This document shows positions 19,201-27,678 of a DNA stretch of 64,000 bases, piece by piece; position 1 is the first letter of the stretch; the number at the start of each line of letters is the position of its first letter. The position numbers were made by a program, and so were the translations under genes. The notes beneath the pieces are model-generated. The model searched no databases, was not told the DNA's origin, and worked only from the letters and a program-made list of their open reading frames with translations. Origin of the DNA: Endozoicomonas numazuensis (lineage in GTDB: Bacteria > Pseudomonadota > Gammaproteobacteria > Pseudomonadales > Endozoicomonadaceae); contig NZ_JOKH01000001.1 in NCBI RefSeq assembly GCF_000722635.1, positions 788,478 through 852,477 of the forward strand. The letters are read 5' to 3'.

Positions 19201-20624
19201 TCGGGATGATCTTCCACCAATTCCACTCGAATACCACTGCCTGACGGGTCCAGCTTCCAATTCACTACCCTGAACTCTAAGCCTTCCACACCCCGAAAAT
19301 CGGTTTTGACTACCCGGCTCATCACTACATCAATCGCCGAAAGCATGAATGTACCGACGACACTGGCTCCCCGACGACGATTCTCCAATTCAATCCAACC
19401 CAAGGCCTGAGCCTGAGTGTTCGACTGAACAAAATCCAGACTCATATCTTCAACCCGCTCACGGCCATCCTCTTCGATATACTCAGGGCGTGACAGCGAC
19501 GGGAAGTCAGTCATATTAAAACCCTGACTGGGCTCCAGGTACTGCCCGGTAATCGTATTGATTCTGTCTTGTAACGGTTGGGAAACCCGGACCTGCAGAT
19601 CACCGATAGCCTCTGACTTCTTTAAGGTACGGGTTGCCGGACCGTAATAGGCACCGGCCCTAACGCCCCACAAACCACCGGAACGGATAAACTCGCCCGC
19701 CATGGTAGCTGCAATTTTACCTAAAACCTGTTGAGGATCGGTTTCCTCATCAAAGACCGCATGACAGCTATAACGAGACTCTGTGACACCATTGCGTACC
19801 ACCTGCTCATCACAGATATTAGCGGCCCGGATAAAGTAGTCCTCTAAAATATGCTTTTCCGGACTGAGCAAATGATGGCGAATATAATGACGGCCCTGCA
19901 GTACTGGATTACTGCTGAACATCGCTTGGGTCGTGCGGGGATCATGAACTTTCATGCCCCTCACCTTGGCCACCACATCCTCTATACCACTGGGCCACTT
20001 TTCCGGGTCCGAGCGCAGGCGGGCGTGTAGAAAGGTCTGGCCACGACCCACCATCTGCTGATCCCACTGGGGAACCCCGTTGAGTGAAAACGGCACACCA
20101 CTGGCCTGGAGACTGCGACTGTAGAACCAGACTTCGCCATAGAGCTTTCTGCTACCCATGGCCTGACTAAGAATGCTGTCGAACATCCCAAACAAACCCT
20201 TAAAGTTCTGGGGTTGTGGCTGTTCGCCAAAATACCAGTAACTGCCTTCCGCCGTGCTACTGCCTCGGGTGAAAACCCGGTCACCAACCCGGACACTCAG
20301 ACAGTCACTGCAGGGATGACCCGCCAGGGGAATCACCAGGTCAACAATTTCGTCCTCACCACTGTCATTGGGCTCACCCGGTTCCTGAATGAAGATCACA
20401 GGACCTGAAACTTCCACCTCACCAAAGATGACCTGCTTGGGCGCATTAGAAGCCCGAAAAGTCTGCTTGCGCTCTTGGGGATTACTGCCCTGATCAACAG
20501 CCTTGGCTTTCTGGGCAGAGTAATAGGCATAGCCTGCTGCAACAACACTCACTGCCAGGGCAATGGCACCTACCGTTCCTACCGAGGCTACGACAGCAAC
20601 AACAGCGGCAGCTACTGGCGGCAT
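16200..20624 (-). CDS. Central tail tip protein (J-like) with fibronectin-type III repeats
   Basis: 1474 residues from the ATG at 20624, which has GGAGG 5 bases upstream; a longer frame starts at 20642. The N-terminus has a hydrophobic stretch (about 1-35), then a tail-hub-like region with KQVIFGEVEVSGPVIF and a Cys pair (HPCSDC). Residues about 500-1070 hold at least five repeating ~95-residue units of fibronectin-III type, recognisable by YRVxVxG..W patterns. The C-terminal third is beta-rich. The arrangement matches the lambda J-type host specificity proteins. Its size makes it the second largest coding investment of the tail after the tape measure region. Confidence 0.8.
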   Translation of the reverse strand: MPPVAAAVVAVVASVGTVGAIALAVSVVAAGYAYYSAQKAKAVDQGSNPQERKQTFRASNAPKQVIFGEVEVSGPVIFIQEPGEPNDSGEDEIVDLVIPLAGHPCSDCLSVRVGDRVFTRGSSTAEGSYWYFGEQPQPQNFKGLFGMFDSILSQAMGSRKLYGEVWFYSRSLQASGVPFSLNGVPQWDQQMVGRGQTFLHARLRSDPEKWPSGIEDVVAKVRGMKVHDPRTTQAMFSSNPVLQGRHYIRHHLLSPEKHILEDYFIRAANICDEQVVRNGVTESRYSCHAVFDEETDPQQVLGKIAATMAGEFIRSGGLWGVRAGAYYGPATRTLKKSEAIGDLQVRVSQPLQDRINTITGQYLEPSQGFNMTDFPSLSRPEYIEEDGRERVEDMSLDFVQSNTQAQALGWIELENRRRGASVVGTFMLSAIDVVMSRVVKTDFRGVEGLEFRVVNWKLDPSGSGIRVELVEDHPDIWSGQPGRIVDALLPGNLDSSDPRTVQPVTEFSFIRTPDKLNQHGVLSWKGQAARYRVVLLDGQDVIWQAEVPDTLVPLTMPVAEKVYTVQVVARNAFGVSSAPVSQAISLTLEAPDLSVEQLNAHDHWLEVSWPHTGGQTYELELLTHGGEGVYRTSVAASPVRLGWFYAGNYRLRVRSVLGITPSAWSEETQLQIDSLASPVAVFVSENADPTTSGGTLTFTEQDPRTDRIEFQVSGPDFEFNGDCSGAPVRLPPMLPAVYQFRVRAQWRDQFSPWQASSQRLTESLTTPAELAFVAGDDPGLWGLLSWESNASQYRVTIIRLSDNSIPVQTRVSGHQYQVPVLKVGSYRVEVVGLGRVEESDPATLALTMAAPDAPANLAFKPFDENATHAGEVTWSAVDKSSGYQVRLLQGSDLLVESKTTDNRWLIAPLTPAEYELQVATISQREGGLSAWSNTLFTLIGLSVPGGLTTQESLIGSGIQIINQVVVSCQPVAGATHYEFEYQELGQANWSGIQSGPAVSATLNAIPPGNYTFRVRAINGVRRSGYVTKSFIVQGTQRPPQALQNLRLHGQSGNTASLSWDLSTDPDVLAGGSIHVRHTHLVGDGATWDSAAQVTDRLPGNATLASVPLLAGTYLVKPVNATGYYSEQASVVVSNMAGLIGYNRVVEREEPDTWPGAKNKAVVNLGGSLTLAENTLFLDQQVNSGNKFKEDINVYFDSPISGRCWIRMYLNDPEGGLGFTLNGEVWDADPAGPNQASAWYEYEADVVQGQNHLLVNTESDGVNFLRLQLTSIGLEEGTPFYTMTQPLDLGAVATTRLTLETDASVYFADAIDDRTDLMDSWPLFDGAIPDNVSLRYEVSQTDDDPASNSATWSEWTPFIKGEFRGRGFRLRVTLQGYAAGSAATLASLKLIADVQDRIERAHNLTAPSAGLRVNYLTPFLDQSPSIAITAHGLPENGRWELTGQDRAGFNIRFFNGGSALAAAFDYQSIGYGEAS

Positions 20625-21034
20625 GGTAACCTCCAACCGCATTCAACAAGACTAAGGGAATGCGCTCGTAGACCTTGAGTTTCTGGCAACCAGACTGTTT
20701 CTCCCCAGACAATGCCCAGCGTTTTACCATTAGCCAGATCGGCTCCGGCTATATCCCCTCTTTGCAATTGCTGAGGCTCAACCCTGATCGTTTGAAGTTC
20801 CCGGGCAACCACTTCGTACACATCATGACACTGACGCTTTAACAGTTGCTTTAATGCTCCGCCAGCGGTCGTATACTGACCTCGCCAACCTTTGGCAAAG
20901 TCATGCCCGGTTTGTGCCTGGAGTGCATCCGCAGCCGCCAGAGCGCAATCAAACTGCCCCCACTGAAACGGGGTATCAATCGCCTTATGCAACCAGTCAA
21001 TCAATCTGACTTCCCAGTCTTCACGCCGTTGCAT
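20612..21034 (-). CDS. Tail-tip assembly peptidase-like protein (DUF6950/NlpC-P60-like)
   Basis: 140 residues from the ATG at 21034; a longer frame overlaps the upstream gene and is not used. The conserved block FQWGQFDCALAAADALQAQTG places a Cys at the start of a helix, as in NlpC/P60 cysteine peptidases and the DUF6950 family of phage proteins encoded next to the tail tip gene. GDIAGADLANGKTLGIVWGE would be the central strand region. A clear catalytic His is not obvious, so the activity is uncertain. It overlaps the J-like gene by 13 bases. Confidence 0.6.
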   Translation of the reverse strand: MQRREDWEVRLIDWLHKAIDTPFQWGQFDCALAAADALQAQTGHDFAKGWRGQYTTAGGALKQLLKRQCHDVYEVVARELQTIRVEPQQLQRGDIAGADLANGKTLGIVWGETVWLPETQGLRAHSLSLVECGWRLPCRQ

Positions 21035-21056
21035 CTTGCTTCTATTTATAGGGCTT

Positions 21057-21635
21057 CTATTTATATGGATAGGCATCCCGCTTGCTCCCCCAATAAATGG
21101 GCCGATCCGCTGTCTTCGCAGACCACTTGTAAAACTGATCACCGGGATACTCCCGGCGATGGCTTTCATCGGTATAGCGCCCTGGTCGTTTACGACGAGG
21201 ATCAGCGGTATCGGTGGCCAGCTCCACAGAGATGGTATTGCTATCCCCCAACGTAGTGCCGACGTCACTGATATAGCCTGCAAACATCGGAGTAAACGAG
21301 GCCTCTATAGGCAACCCGCTACCGTCCCTTGCAGCGGCATACACAACCCCTTCACGCCCCACCGAATCCCGGCGAAAACTCTCTCTCAACAGATCTTCTT
21401 CAAAACCACTCAGCTCCAGTGGCAGCTCTGAACGACCCAGTTCATCGTCATCACTGATCTGGCCAATCCCCCCCAGACTGCCCATTCCCAGCCAGACTCG
21501 ACCACTGATTCTTAGCTCACCGATACCACTATGAACACGTACGACACCACCCGGCCAATCCAACTCAACCAAAAAAATGATATTGGGTTGCGGGCTTTGA
21601 AATGCACTGATCAGTTCTGGGGGTAAGGTTCTCAT
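21057..21635 (-). CDS. Phage tail baseplate/hub protein
   Basis: 192 residues opening with LPPELISAFQSPQPNIIFLVELDW, a start shared by siphovirus tail proteins encoded between the distal tail protein and the tip peptidase. The C-terminus, DSHRREYPGDQFYKWSAKTADRPIYWG, is typical of hub proteins of GTA/B3-like tails. It overlaps the upstream gene by 4 bases (ATGA). The role is inferred from position and general resemblance. Confidence 0.65.
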   Translation of the reverse strand: MRTLPPELISAFQSPQPNIIFLVELDWPGGVVRVHSGIGELRISGRVWLGMGSLGGIGQISDDDELGRSELPLELSGFEEDLLRESFRRDSVGREGVVYAAARDGSGLPIEASFTPMFAGYISDVGTTLGDSNTISVELATDTADPRRKRPGRYTDESHRREYPGDQFYKWSAKTADRPIYWGSKRDAYPYK

Positions 21636-22222
21636 CCCATCACCTCCACAAAGTTGAGCTTCATTTCTGTCAGGTAGCGTTTACCTTTGCTGATCCTACG
21701 TGGCAGAACGGCCTTAGGCTCCAGCTGCATCAGGCAGGCACAGTTACGAGTAATCACTTGAGTGCCAGCAGCAGGCAGCACTCTCAGATAAGGCGTGATG
21801 TACAAGGGGGCGTAACCACCGCCGTCTGTATCGGCATCACGGGTCAGCATGTGCATATGACTGCCTATTTGCACCAGGTCTCCCGCTTTCAACCAACCAG
21901 GCACATTGGGGGAAGCACCAATCACATTAACAATCCCTCCCTGGTTCTCTCCCAGCGTCACCGGACTGCCCCCGCCAGGCCCTTCAGGTTCAGCATGGGC
22001 GGCATCAGGAAGCAGAATCCCTGAGCGACCATGCTCAGCCAGCAACCCCAGCACTTCGCCTGCCTGAGAACGGGTCAACCAGGCCAGTTCCACTTCACAT
22101 TCCCACAAGGCACCGCCATAGTCAGCCTGTTGACCCCCTTGGTTAAAGGGATTATCAAAACCTTTGATACTGCGCTCGATGGAATAGTCACAGCGCTTGA
22201 AAGGGATATTGGGCCAGATCAT
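21632..22222 (-). CDS. Phage distal tail protein, DUF2460-like position
   Basis: 196 residues, MIWPNIPFKRCDYSIERSIKGFDNPFNQ..., beta-rich, with a Gly-rich loop near 80-95. It is encoded directly after the tape measure gene (4-base overlap) and before the hub protein, which is where siphoviruses place the distal tail protein. No catalytic motif is visible. Confidence 0.6.
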   Translation of the reverse strand: MIWPNIPFKRCDYSIERSIKGFDNPFNQGGQQADYGGALWECEVELAWLTRSQAGEVLGLLAEHGRSGILLPDAAHAEPEGPGGGSPVTLGENQGGIVNVIGASPNVPGWLKAGDLVQIGSHMHMLTRDADTDGGGYAPLYITPYLRVLPAAGTQVITRNCACLMQLEPKAVLPRRISKGKRYLTEMKLNFVEVMG

Positions 22223-25173
22223 CCTAACCCTCCTGCTGCACGACCAACGGGGCCAGAACGGGTTTTCAAATCACTCGCCACCCGACTATACGCCCTGTCT
22301 TCTGCTTGCTTGGCCGTGGCCTGAATCATGGCGACTATCTGCCCATTACTCTCAGACTGAGTCGCGGTATAACCTTCCGGCAGCCCTTCAAAACGAATCA
22401 ACATAGGCATAGCAGTACCAGCGACTGCGCCGCCTGAACCGCTTAGGGCCTGCTGCATCTTCCCCATCATGGAGACCATCCAGTTAAAGTTATCGGTTTG
22501 CTGGGGGTTCATCACCATCTCATCCCGGCGCAACATCCAGGTGCCTTCATTGGCAGCAGGCACCCGACCAATACCATCATGAGCCTGACCCTGGAACTGA
22601 GTACTCTGAATCGTTGAAACAATACTGGCGGTTTGAGCTGCCACTGTGGCCATCGCGGGAATATTGGCCGGAAAAGGCAAGGCCGCTGCATTGGCAATGC
22701 CCTGCTGAATTTTGATGATGGACTCGGCAATCGCAAAGGCTTTACTGACCGCAAACAACCCCTTAAAGATCCCGGATTGCTCACCCGCAAAAGTACCGGC
22801 AATATCCGCCATAGATCCAAACAGAGCGCTGTAGTTCTGCAGCTGCTGCAACTGCATCTGACGACGCTGCTCGGTTTGTTTTTTCTCAATATCAGTTAGC
22901 TTCAACTGGTGCTGCTGGAACAGACCCTCACGGGCCATAAAGTATTGCCGCTCCAGATCAACCATCAGTTCCTGGTTACCCAAGGCCGCTTCGTAGTGCT
23001 CTTCAAACTGTTCAGTTAGTGACGCCATGCGGTCTTCATGGTCGTATTGAGCCTGAAGCTTTGCCGCCTCAGTACCCGCTGCCTGCAAAGCTAACTTGCG
23101 CTCAGTCTGCTGAGCTATGGCCTGTGCCTCCTGTTCAAAAGCAGCCGCTTTTTGCACGGCTTGTTGCCGATCAAGCTCAGCAGCCGCTTCCAGGATCTGG
23201 CGTTGCAGGGCTGGATCAACGCCCTTCAAGTCACCGTGACCGATCTCATACTGAGCTTTCTGGGCTTCGGTCGCATCAGAACCCAGCACCGCCTGGCGTC
23301 GCATATTGGCCAGCTGCTGTTCAGCCTGTCGAGTGGCTTCAAGCGTTTCCTTCTGGGCATTGAGCAGATCCAGCTTGCGCGCTTCGCTGACAATTTGCTG
23401 CTGCAGCGCACCCTCGACGTTTTTCAGCCCGCCGAACTCAATCTCATAGAGCGCTTTGGCGGCCTGGCTGGTCTGACCAAACAGGGCATTCTGTTTCTGC
23501 AGGTTGGCCAGCATACGCTCTGCGGCTTCCTGCTGTTTTTCGTTCACAACAACAGAGCTACTGCCTTCCGATGGACCTGCGGTAGTCGTTCCGGTTCGCA
23601 GGCCTTCCAGCTTCTGTTGAAGGGCTTCAAGATCTCGTTCCGCCGGAATCAGCTGACGATTAATTTCAGTCACCTGAGCCGCGATTTTGCTGGCTTCATC
23701 GCTCTGCCTGGTACGCAGTTCACTATTCGACTCGGTCAGCTTTTGCCAGAGCGACTGGCCAGGCAAGGGCGCATAAGCCAACCGATTGTATTGCTCACGA
23801 AGTTCAGCAACATGCGCCTTCTGTTTCTCAATAGCATCGGTTAGCCGGGTTTCCTGGAGTGCATCCATGCGCCCCAGCAAGCCATCCACCTCATCTTTTA
23901 ACCCACGCGTATCGACTTTGGCGCTGGCAGCCTGGAGTGCGAAATAAGTCAGAGCTCCAGCCGCCATCATCACAATACCGGCAGGCCCACCCATCAAGGC
24001 CATAGCCCCACTGAATGCACGAGTGGCCACTGCGGCCTGAGCGGTGGCAGCAGCTAACGCTGTCCTGCTGGCAGCAAGACGGGTATCCGCAGCCTGTGCG
24101 GCCACGGTTGTCAGCGCCGCCGCTCGTTGAGACAGAGCCAGTCGCTCTTCTGCCTGAGCTTCTGCAATGGTCACGGCCAGCTTGGCACGATTTGCAGCAA
24201 TCGCCTTGACCTTGGCAGCCGTCAAAGCAGCCACTGCAGCAGCACCTCGACCCATAGCGGCGGCCAAGGTCACACCGACCACTGTACCCACCAATTCGGC
24301 ATTCTCGGCCAGTGTTTGCAGACTGGATGAAATGCCACCCAGCACCGGACTCAAACCATCACTAACAGGATCTTCAAAGGCCACCACGGCCTGCTGCCAG
24401 GCGTTCGTCATCTGGGCAAACTGGGCATTGATATTACTGGAGAGCCTTGCAGCCGCACCGTCATAATCGGCCAGCGCTTTAATTAACGTGGTCTTGAAAA
24501 AGTCGCTGGTCACTTCACCAGCCAGCATCATACGACGGAAGCCACCGGCCTGAAGGCCAGCCGCTTTATCCAGTTTGTTCAACAACCCGGGTAGAGGTTC
24601 CACTACCTGGTTCAATTCTTCAGCCCGCACCACGGGTGAGGCCAACGCCTGGGAAAGACCGTACATGGACTGACTCAACTGGACCGACGAGGCACCGGCC
24701 TGACTCTGAGCATTGCTCATGCCTTCGAAGATCTGGCGCATTTCGGTCTGATTCAACAACCCGGCTTCCTGCAAACTGGCCAGGCGAGCATAATTGCCCG
24801 CCATATCGGTCAGCACTTTATTGTGTTCCTGGGATGTTGCGATCAGGTATTGCTCTGTTTCAATCCACGCCTGCTGCCCCCCCACCAATGCAGTGATCTG
24901 GGTGCGCATGTCCTGATATTGTGCCAGTGTCCGGGTAATGTTGCGGGTCAGTTGCATGGCAGAGAAACCACCGGCCAATGCCAGCAGCTGGCCTTTCAGC
25001 AGCGAGGTTTGACGACCGACCGACTGCATCTGTCGTTCGGTGTTATTCAACTGGCTAGCCGTTGTTTGCCCACTGGCTCCCAGCTGTTTGATCGCCTGAC
25101 CGGACTGACGCACTTCGCCGACAAAGCCTTTACCATCGGCTCTCAGTCGTAATACCAGGTTAAGGTCTTTCAT
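22219..25173 (-). CDS. Phage tail tape measure protein
   Basis: 984 residues from the ATG at 25173 (the preceding GTG is in frame, and AAGGA lies 8 bases before the ATG). It begins LNLVLRLRADGKGFVGEVRQ and is followed by TERQMQSVGRQTSLLKGQLL, the tape-measure N-terminal domain. Long Ala/Gln-rich coiled-coil stretches follow, with hydrophobic helices at about 285-325 and 385-415. The C-terminus has QSTQFQGQAHDGIGRVPAANEGTWMLRRDE, common to Mu/B3-like tape measures. It sets tail length, and the size predicts a tail of roughly 150 nm by the usual 1.5 Å per residue rule. Confidence 0.9.
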   Translation of the reverse strand: MKDLNLVLRLRADGKGFVGEVRQSGQAIKQLGASGQTTASQLNNTERQMQSVGRQTSLLKGQLLALAGGFSAMQLTRNITRTLAQYQDMRTQITALVGGQQAWIETEQYLIATSQEHNKVLTDMAGNYARLASLQEAGLLNQTEMRQIFEGMSNAQSQAGASSVQLSQSMYGLSQALASPVVRAEELNQVVEPLPGLLNKLDKAAGLQAGGFRRMMLAGEVTSDFFKTTLIKALADYDGAAARLSSNINAQFAQMTNAWQQAVVAFEDPVSDGLSPVLGGISSSLQTLAENAELVGTVVGVTLAAAMGRGAAAVAALTAAKVKAIAANRAKLAVTIAEAQAEERLALSQRAAALTTVAAQAADTRLAASRTALAAATAQAAVATRAFSGAMALMGGPAGIVMMAAGALTYFALQAASAKVDTRGLKDEVDGLLGRMDALQETRLTDAIEKQKAHVAELREQYNRLAYAPLPGQSLWQKLTESNSELRTRQSDEASKIAAQVTEINRQLIPAERDLEALQQKLEGLRTGTTTAGPSEGSSSVVVNEKQQEAAERMLANLQKQNALFGQTSQAAKALYEIEFGGLKNVEGALQQQIVSEARKLDLLNAQKETLEATRQAEQQLANMRRQAVLGSDATEAQKAQYEIGHGDLKGVDPALQRQILEAAAELDRQQAVQKAAAFEQEAQAIAQQTERKLALQAAGTEAAKLQAQYDHEDRMASLTEQFEEHYEAALGNQELMVDLERQYFMAREGLFQQHQLKLTDIEKKQTEQRRQMQLQQLQNYSALFGSMADIAGTFAGEQSGIFKGLFAVSKAFAIAESIIKIQQGIANAAALPFPANIPAMATVAAQTASIVSTIQSTQFQGQAHDGIGRVPAANEGTWMLRRDEMVMNPQQTDNFNWMVSMMGKMQQALSGSGGAVAGTAMPMLIRFEGLPEGYTATQSESNGQIVAMIQATAKQAEDRAYSRVASDLKTRSGPVGRAAGGLG

Positions 25174-25178
25174 CACTC

Positions 25179-25535
25179 TTATCCTTGTACAGCGGCTCGG
25201 CTGTTGAGATGTTCCGCAACCTCGCGGGCGATTAACTGCATTCGGTGATAGTCTTCCGGCTTGACCGTGCGGCCACTGAGGTCAGCGTCGGCTTTCAGTG
25301 CCACCACATCCAGACCGGTACAGACACTGCTCGTGGAGGAACTATTGAACTTCAGCTGGGCTCCACCCTGACACCACCAGAGCAGGGCTTCCCGGTGCTC
25401 CTCCCACACGTCGAAGACTTCGGCTTTCGGTTCCGGTGACTGTTGAACGCCCCAGGCGGCCAGATCGTCTTCAAACTCGGCCTGACCTTTGGGGGTGATG
25501 GGTTGCGCGGCCAGCAGGTGGCTGACCGCCTCCAT
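25179..25535 (-). CDS. Tail assembly chaperone, downstream frame (GT-like extension, DUF1799-like)
   Basis: 118 codons, MEAVSHLLAAQPITPKGQAEFEDDL... AHLNSRAAVQG. The ATG overlaps the stop codon of the upstream chaperone (TGATG), and there is no Shine-Dalgarno before it. A -1 shift at the A AAA AAC heptamer 1 base before that stop codon would fuse both frames into one protein of about 227 residues. This is the G/GT arrangement of lambda-like tails, in which the T part recruits the tail tube protein and the G part coats the tape measure. Re-initiation at the ATG is the alternative. Confidence 0.75.
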   Translation of the reverse strand: MEAVSHLLAAQPITPKGQAEFEDDLAAWGVQQSPEPKAEVFDVWEEHREALLWWCQGGAQLKFNSSSTSSVCTGLDVVALKADADLSGRTVKPEDYHRMQLIAREVAEHLNSRAAVQG

Positions 25536-25544
25536 CAGTTTTTT
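25507..25544 (-). promoter_or_regulatory. Programmed -1 ribosomal frameshift signal in the tail chaperone genes
   Basis: Minus strand: slippery heptamer A AAA AAC (25544-25538) in the correct zero-frame phase (AGA AAA AAC TGA). An 8-base spacer TGATGGAG follows, then a 9-bp stem GCGGTCAGC/GCTGGCCGC with one G-U pair and a 5-base loop (25529-25507). Slippage gives AGA AAA AAA CTG ATG GAG, in frame with the downstream gene. All three parts fit the known rules for -1 frameshifting. Confidence 0.85.
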
Positions 25545-25864
25545 CTGCTGGCTTCCCCAGAAGATGCTTGCAGGTAGGCACGCACCACCGCTTGGTTAAA
25601 CGCGGGCAAGTCCGCCAAGGCATCACGATTTTCATCACTGAACGACAGCTCATTCCCGTCTTCATCATGAATACCGCTCCAGCCCTGGACGATCTCTTCA
25701 AACACTACTTTGTCCCCTTGAGCAGCCAGATCGCGGTACTGAGTAGCGGGCAAAATCTTCAGATCCAGCGTAATCGGGTAAGACTTTGAACGACCTTTAT
25801 CCAGGGCTACTTTGATATCAGCAGGCCAGTCCTTAACAATGCGGTCTTTGACAAACTTGAACAT
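25535..25864 (-). CDS. Tail assembly chaperone, upstream frame (G-like)
   Basis: 109 residues, MFKFVKDRIVKDWPADIKVALDKGRSK..., encoded between the tail tube and the tape measure, where siphoviruses place the tail assembly chaperone. The C-terminal half is helical (FNQAVVRAYLQASSGEASRKN). Its last codons form the slippery heptamer of the frameshift signal, so part of the product should be extended by the next frame. The short form ends at TGA 25535-25537. Confidence 0.75.
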   Translation of the reverse strand: MFKFVKDRIVKDWPADIKVALDKGRSKSYPITLDLKILPATQYRDLAAQGDKVVFEEIVQGWSGIHDEDGNELSFSDENRDALADLPAFNQAVVRAYLQASSGEASRKN

Positions 25865-25929
25865 GGTCTTTTAAGTTCCGTTGATTAAAGGGTTTACTAC
25901 GTTCTGTTTAACGGGCCATAAATATCGGT

Positions 25930-26844
25930 TTACGCCGTGATAATCTGGTCACCGTCACCAATGGGCCGCACCGGAATCGAGTAAGTCAGGGTTCCGTTCT
26001 GGTCGCCGTAGGTGGGTCGCCCCAGCTGCAGCTTGTCGGTACTCCACTGCACCTGGTTACCGGCGATTCCGTGGGTCAGGCTGAATGCGACGGTCTCACC
26101 GGTTTCGGCTTTGGCAAAAGGATCAAAGCTACCCAGACTGCCCGCCTCCAGAACCAGGGTGCCCGACGGCTGATAGTCCGAGATCATCACTTCTTCATGG
26201 CCGATGTATTCTTCATAGCTGACCTGGTTCGCCTGGTCGTATTCCAGACTGATCAGCTTGACGCTGTTGCCTGCCAGTGAAGCGCTGGTGTACTCGGCTC
26301 CGACCTTGAGGGGCGTCTGCCAGTCCGAAAAACTGGCGGCTGGGTTAGCCCCAGCCTTGGGCTTCACAAACAAACCGGTGAAGGTGTAACGCATCTGGGG
26401 AAACTGCTTAGCTACCAGACTCAAACTCATGGAGCCACGAGCACCGACCAGAGCATGGAGTACCCCGTCCATGTAGAAATAGAAGGTGTTGGATGCCGTG
26501 CTGTTATCGTCCAGGGCATAGCTCACCTGTTCCGGAGAGCTGCCCACGGTCGCGGTTCGCAAGCACGCCTCTGCCAGACCCGCCCAGGGCGCAGGCTGGT
26601 TAGCGGTCCCGGAACCGGAGAAGTCACAACCGAACTCCAGAGTGACGTAGATTTCGGTGGGCAGTTCCGGGCTGTTGCCCAGCTTGCCATCGTCGTAGTC
26701 CAGAGCCGTACTTTCACCGGCCATGGGTGTAATGGATACCTCACGACCCAGCACATAGGACGGTGAACCGCCATCAATGGCATCGGTGCCGTAGGTGCTT
26801 TCTGGCGCAAAAGCTAAAACCTTTTTAGCGAATTTACGAGCCAT
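25930..26844 (-). CDS. Phage tail tube protein
   Basis: 304 residues from the ATG at 26844, which has GGAGG 9 bases before it; an in-frame ATG also exists at 26853. Beta-rich, starting MARKFAKKVLAFAPESTYGTD and repeatedly alternating strands and Gly/Ser turns. It resembles the major tail subunits of B3-like transposable siphophages and lies directly after the gp37-like gene. It forms the hexameric tube along which the tape measure runs. No sheath gene accompanies it, so the tail should be non-contractile. Confidence 0.75.
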   Translation of the reverse strand: MARKFAKKVLAFAPESTYGTDAIDGGSPSYVLGREVSITPMAGESTALDYDDGKLGNSPELPTEIYVTLEFGCDFSGSGTANQPAPWAGLAEACLRTATVGSSPEQVSYALDDNSTASNTFYFYMDGVLHALVGARGSMSLSLVAKQFPQMRYTFTGLFVKPKAGANPAASFSDWQTPLKVGAEYTSASLAGNSVKLISLEYDQANQVSYEEYIGHEEVMISDYQPSGTLVLEAGSLGSFDPFAKAETGETVAFSLTHGIAGNQVQWSTDKLQLGRPTYGDQNGTLTYSIPVRPIGDGDQIITA

Positions 26845-27250
26845 GGTTGGCATCCTCCGTGTACTCAGTAGTAAATTTGTCGATCCAGGCCACCTGGCCC
26901 TTATGAATATTCAACAGCTGTCCGCCGTCCAGGGTCAGTGCCTCAAACCCCTGGGGAGCCCAGCCAAACAGACGACGACGTATTTCCTGTCTCAGTGGCA
27001 GCAGATCCGGCTCCCGGTTATGGGCCTTCTCGACCACCACAACCCCCAGAGTCAGGCTCACCGTTTGCAGAGCCGGGCCACTGCCCCGTACATCCGGTGC
27101 GGCCCTTTCCGCCAGGTTGATCACGAACAAGGCCGGAGTTCGATTAAGAGCTTGCTTGTCCAGATCCGACAGCGCCAGCAGACCTTTAACCTCTACCCAG
27201 GGCGGTACTCCCTGCTTCAGCTGCTCAATCACCACCGACACCGCATCCAT
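26834..27250 (-). CDS. Mu gp37-like tail completion protein (DUF1834)
   Basis: 138 residues, MDAVSVVIEQLKQGVPPWVEVKGLLALSDLDKQALNRTPALFVINLAERA... The block TPALFVINLAERAAPDVRGSGPALQTVSLTLGVVVV is typical of gp37/DUF1834 proteins of Mu-like phages, which act in head-tail joining or tail completion. It overlaps the upstream gene by one base (TAATG) and the tail tube start downstream. Confidence 0.75.
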   Translation of the reverse strand: MDAVSVVIEQLKQGVPPWVEVKGLLALSDLDKQALNRTPALFVINLAERAAPDVRGSGPALQTVSLTLGVVVVEKAHNREPDLLPLRQEIRRRLFGWAPQGFEALTLDGGQLLNIHKGQVAWIDKFTTEYTEDANHGS

Positions 27251-27678
27251 CAGATAAAGCCTTTGGAGTTGGGCCGACTGAACACCGACGGCTGACTTTC
27301 AAACTCCGCCAGATCTTCGCCGTCCCGCCGCTCTTCCTGGTCGTTAATACCCAGTTTCAGCTTGCCAGAGCCCAGCTGCTCCAGGTAACGAATGCCTTCC
27401 TTATGCCGCAGGGCAGCCGGGTGACTGTCGTCCAGTCGGTTGTCGTACAGATAGTACCGGGCCAGATCGCAGGCAATACGCTCCAGAGTGGCCGGAACCT
27501 GCAGCAGAGGCAGCAGGTAACGCCCGGCAAGATAGCCATCGATAGTGGCAGCGGCATCATCCAGGACAGGGTCAAGTACGGCATCCACCACGACACCGGC
27601 GCTGCCGTCCCGATCGGTAAGACTGATCACCTCGTCCTCACCAAACCGGAGTATCATGGCTTCTCGGGTGGCGTACAT
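27250..27678 (-). CDS. Mu gp36-like head-tail connector (DUF1320)
   Basis: 142 residues, MYATREAMILRFGEDEVISLTDRDG..., with a helical bundle DDAAATIDGYLAGRYLLPL and CDLARYYLYDN. This is the signature of DUF1320/gp36 proteins, which form the head completion ring. It overlaps both neighbours by one base, showing tight translational coupling in the head-tail operon. Confidence 0.85.
   Translation of the reverse strand: MYATREAMILRFGEDEVISLTDRDGSAGVVVDAVLDPVLDDAAATIDGYLAGRYLLPLLQVPATLERIACDLARYYLYDNRLDDSHPAALRHKEGIRYLEQLGSGKLKLGINDQEERRDGEDLAEFESQPSVFSRPNSKGFI

Noticed and set aside
16824-24896. Numerous plus-strand frames across the phage tail genes
   Set aside because: All overlap well-supported minus-strand genes in a tightly packed operon and have no ribosome binding sites.
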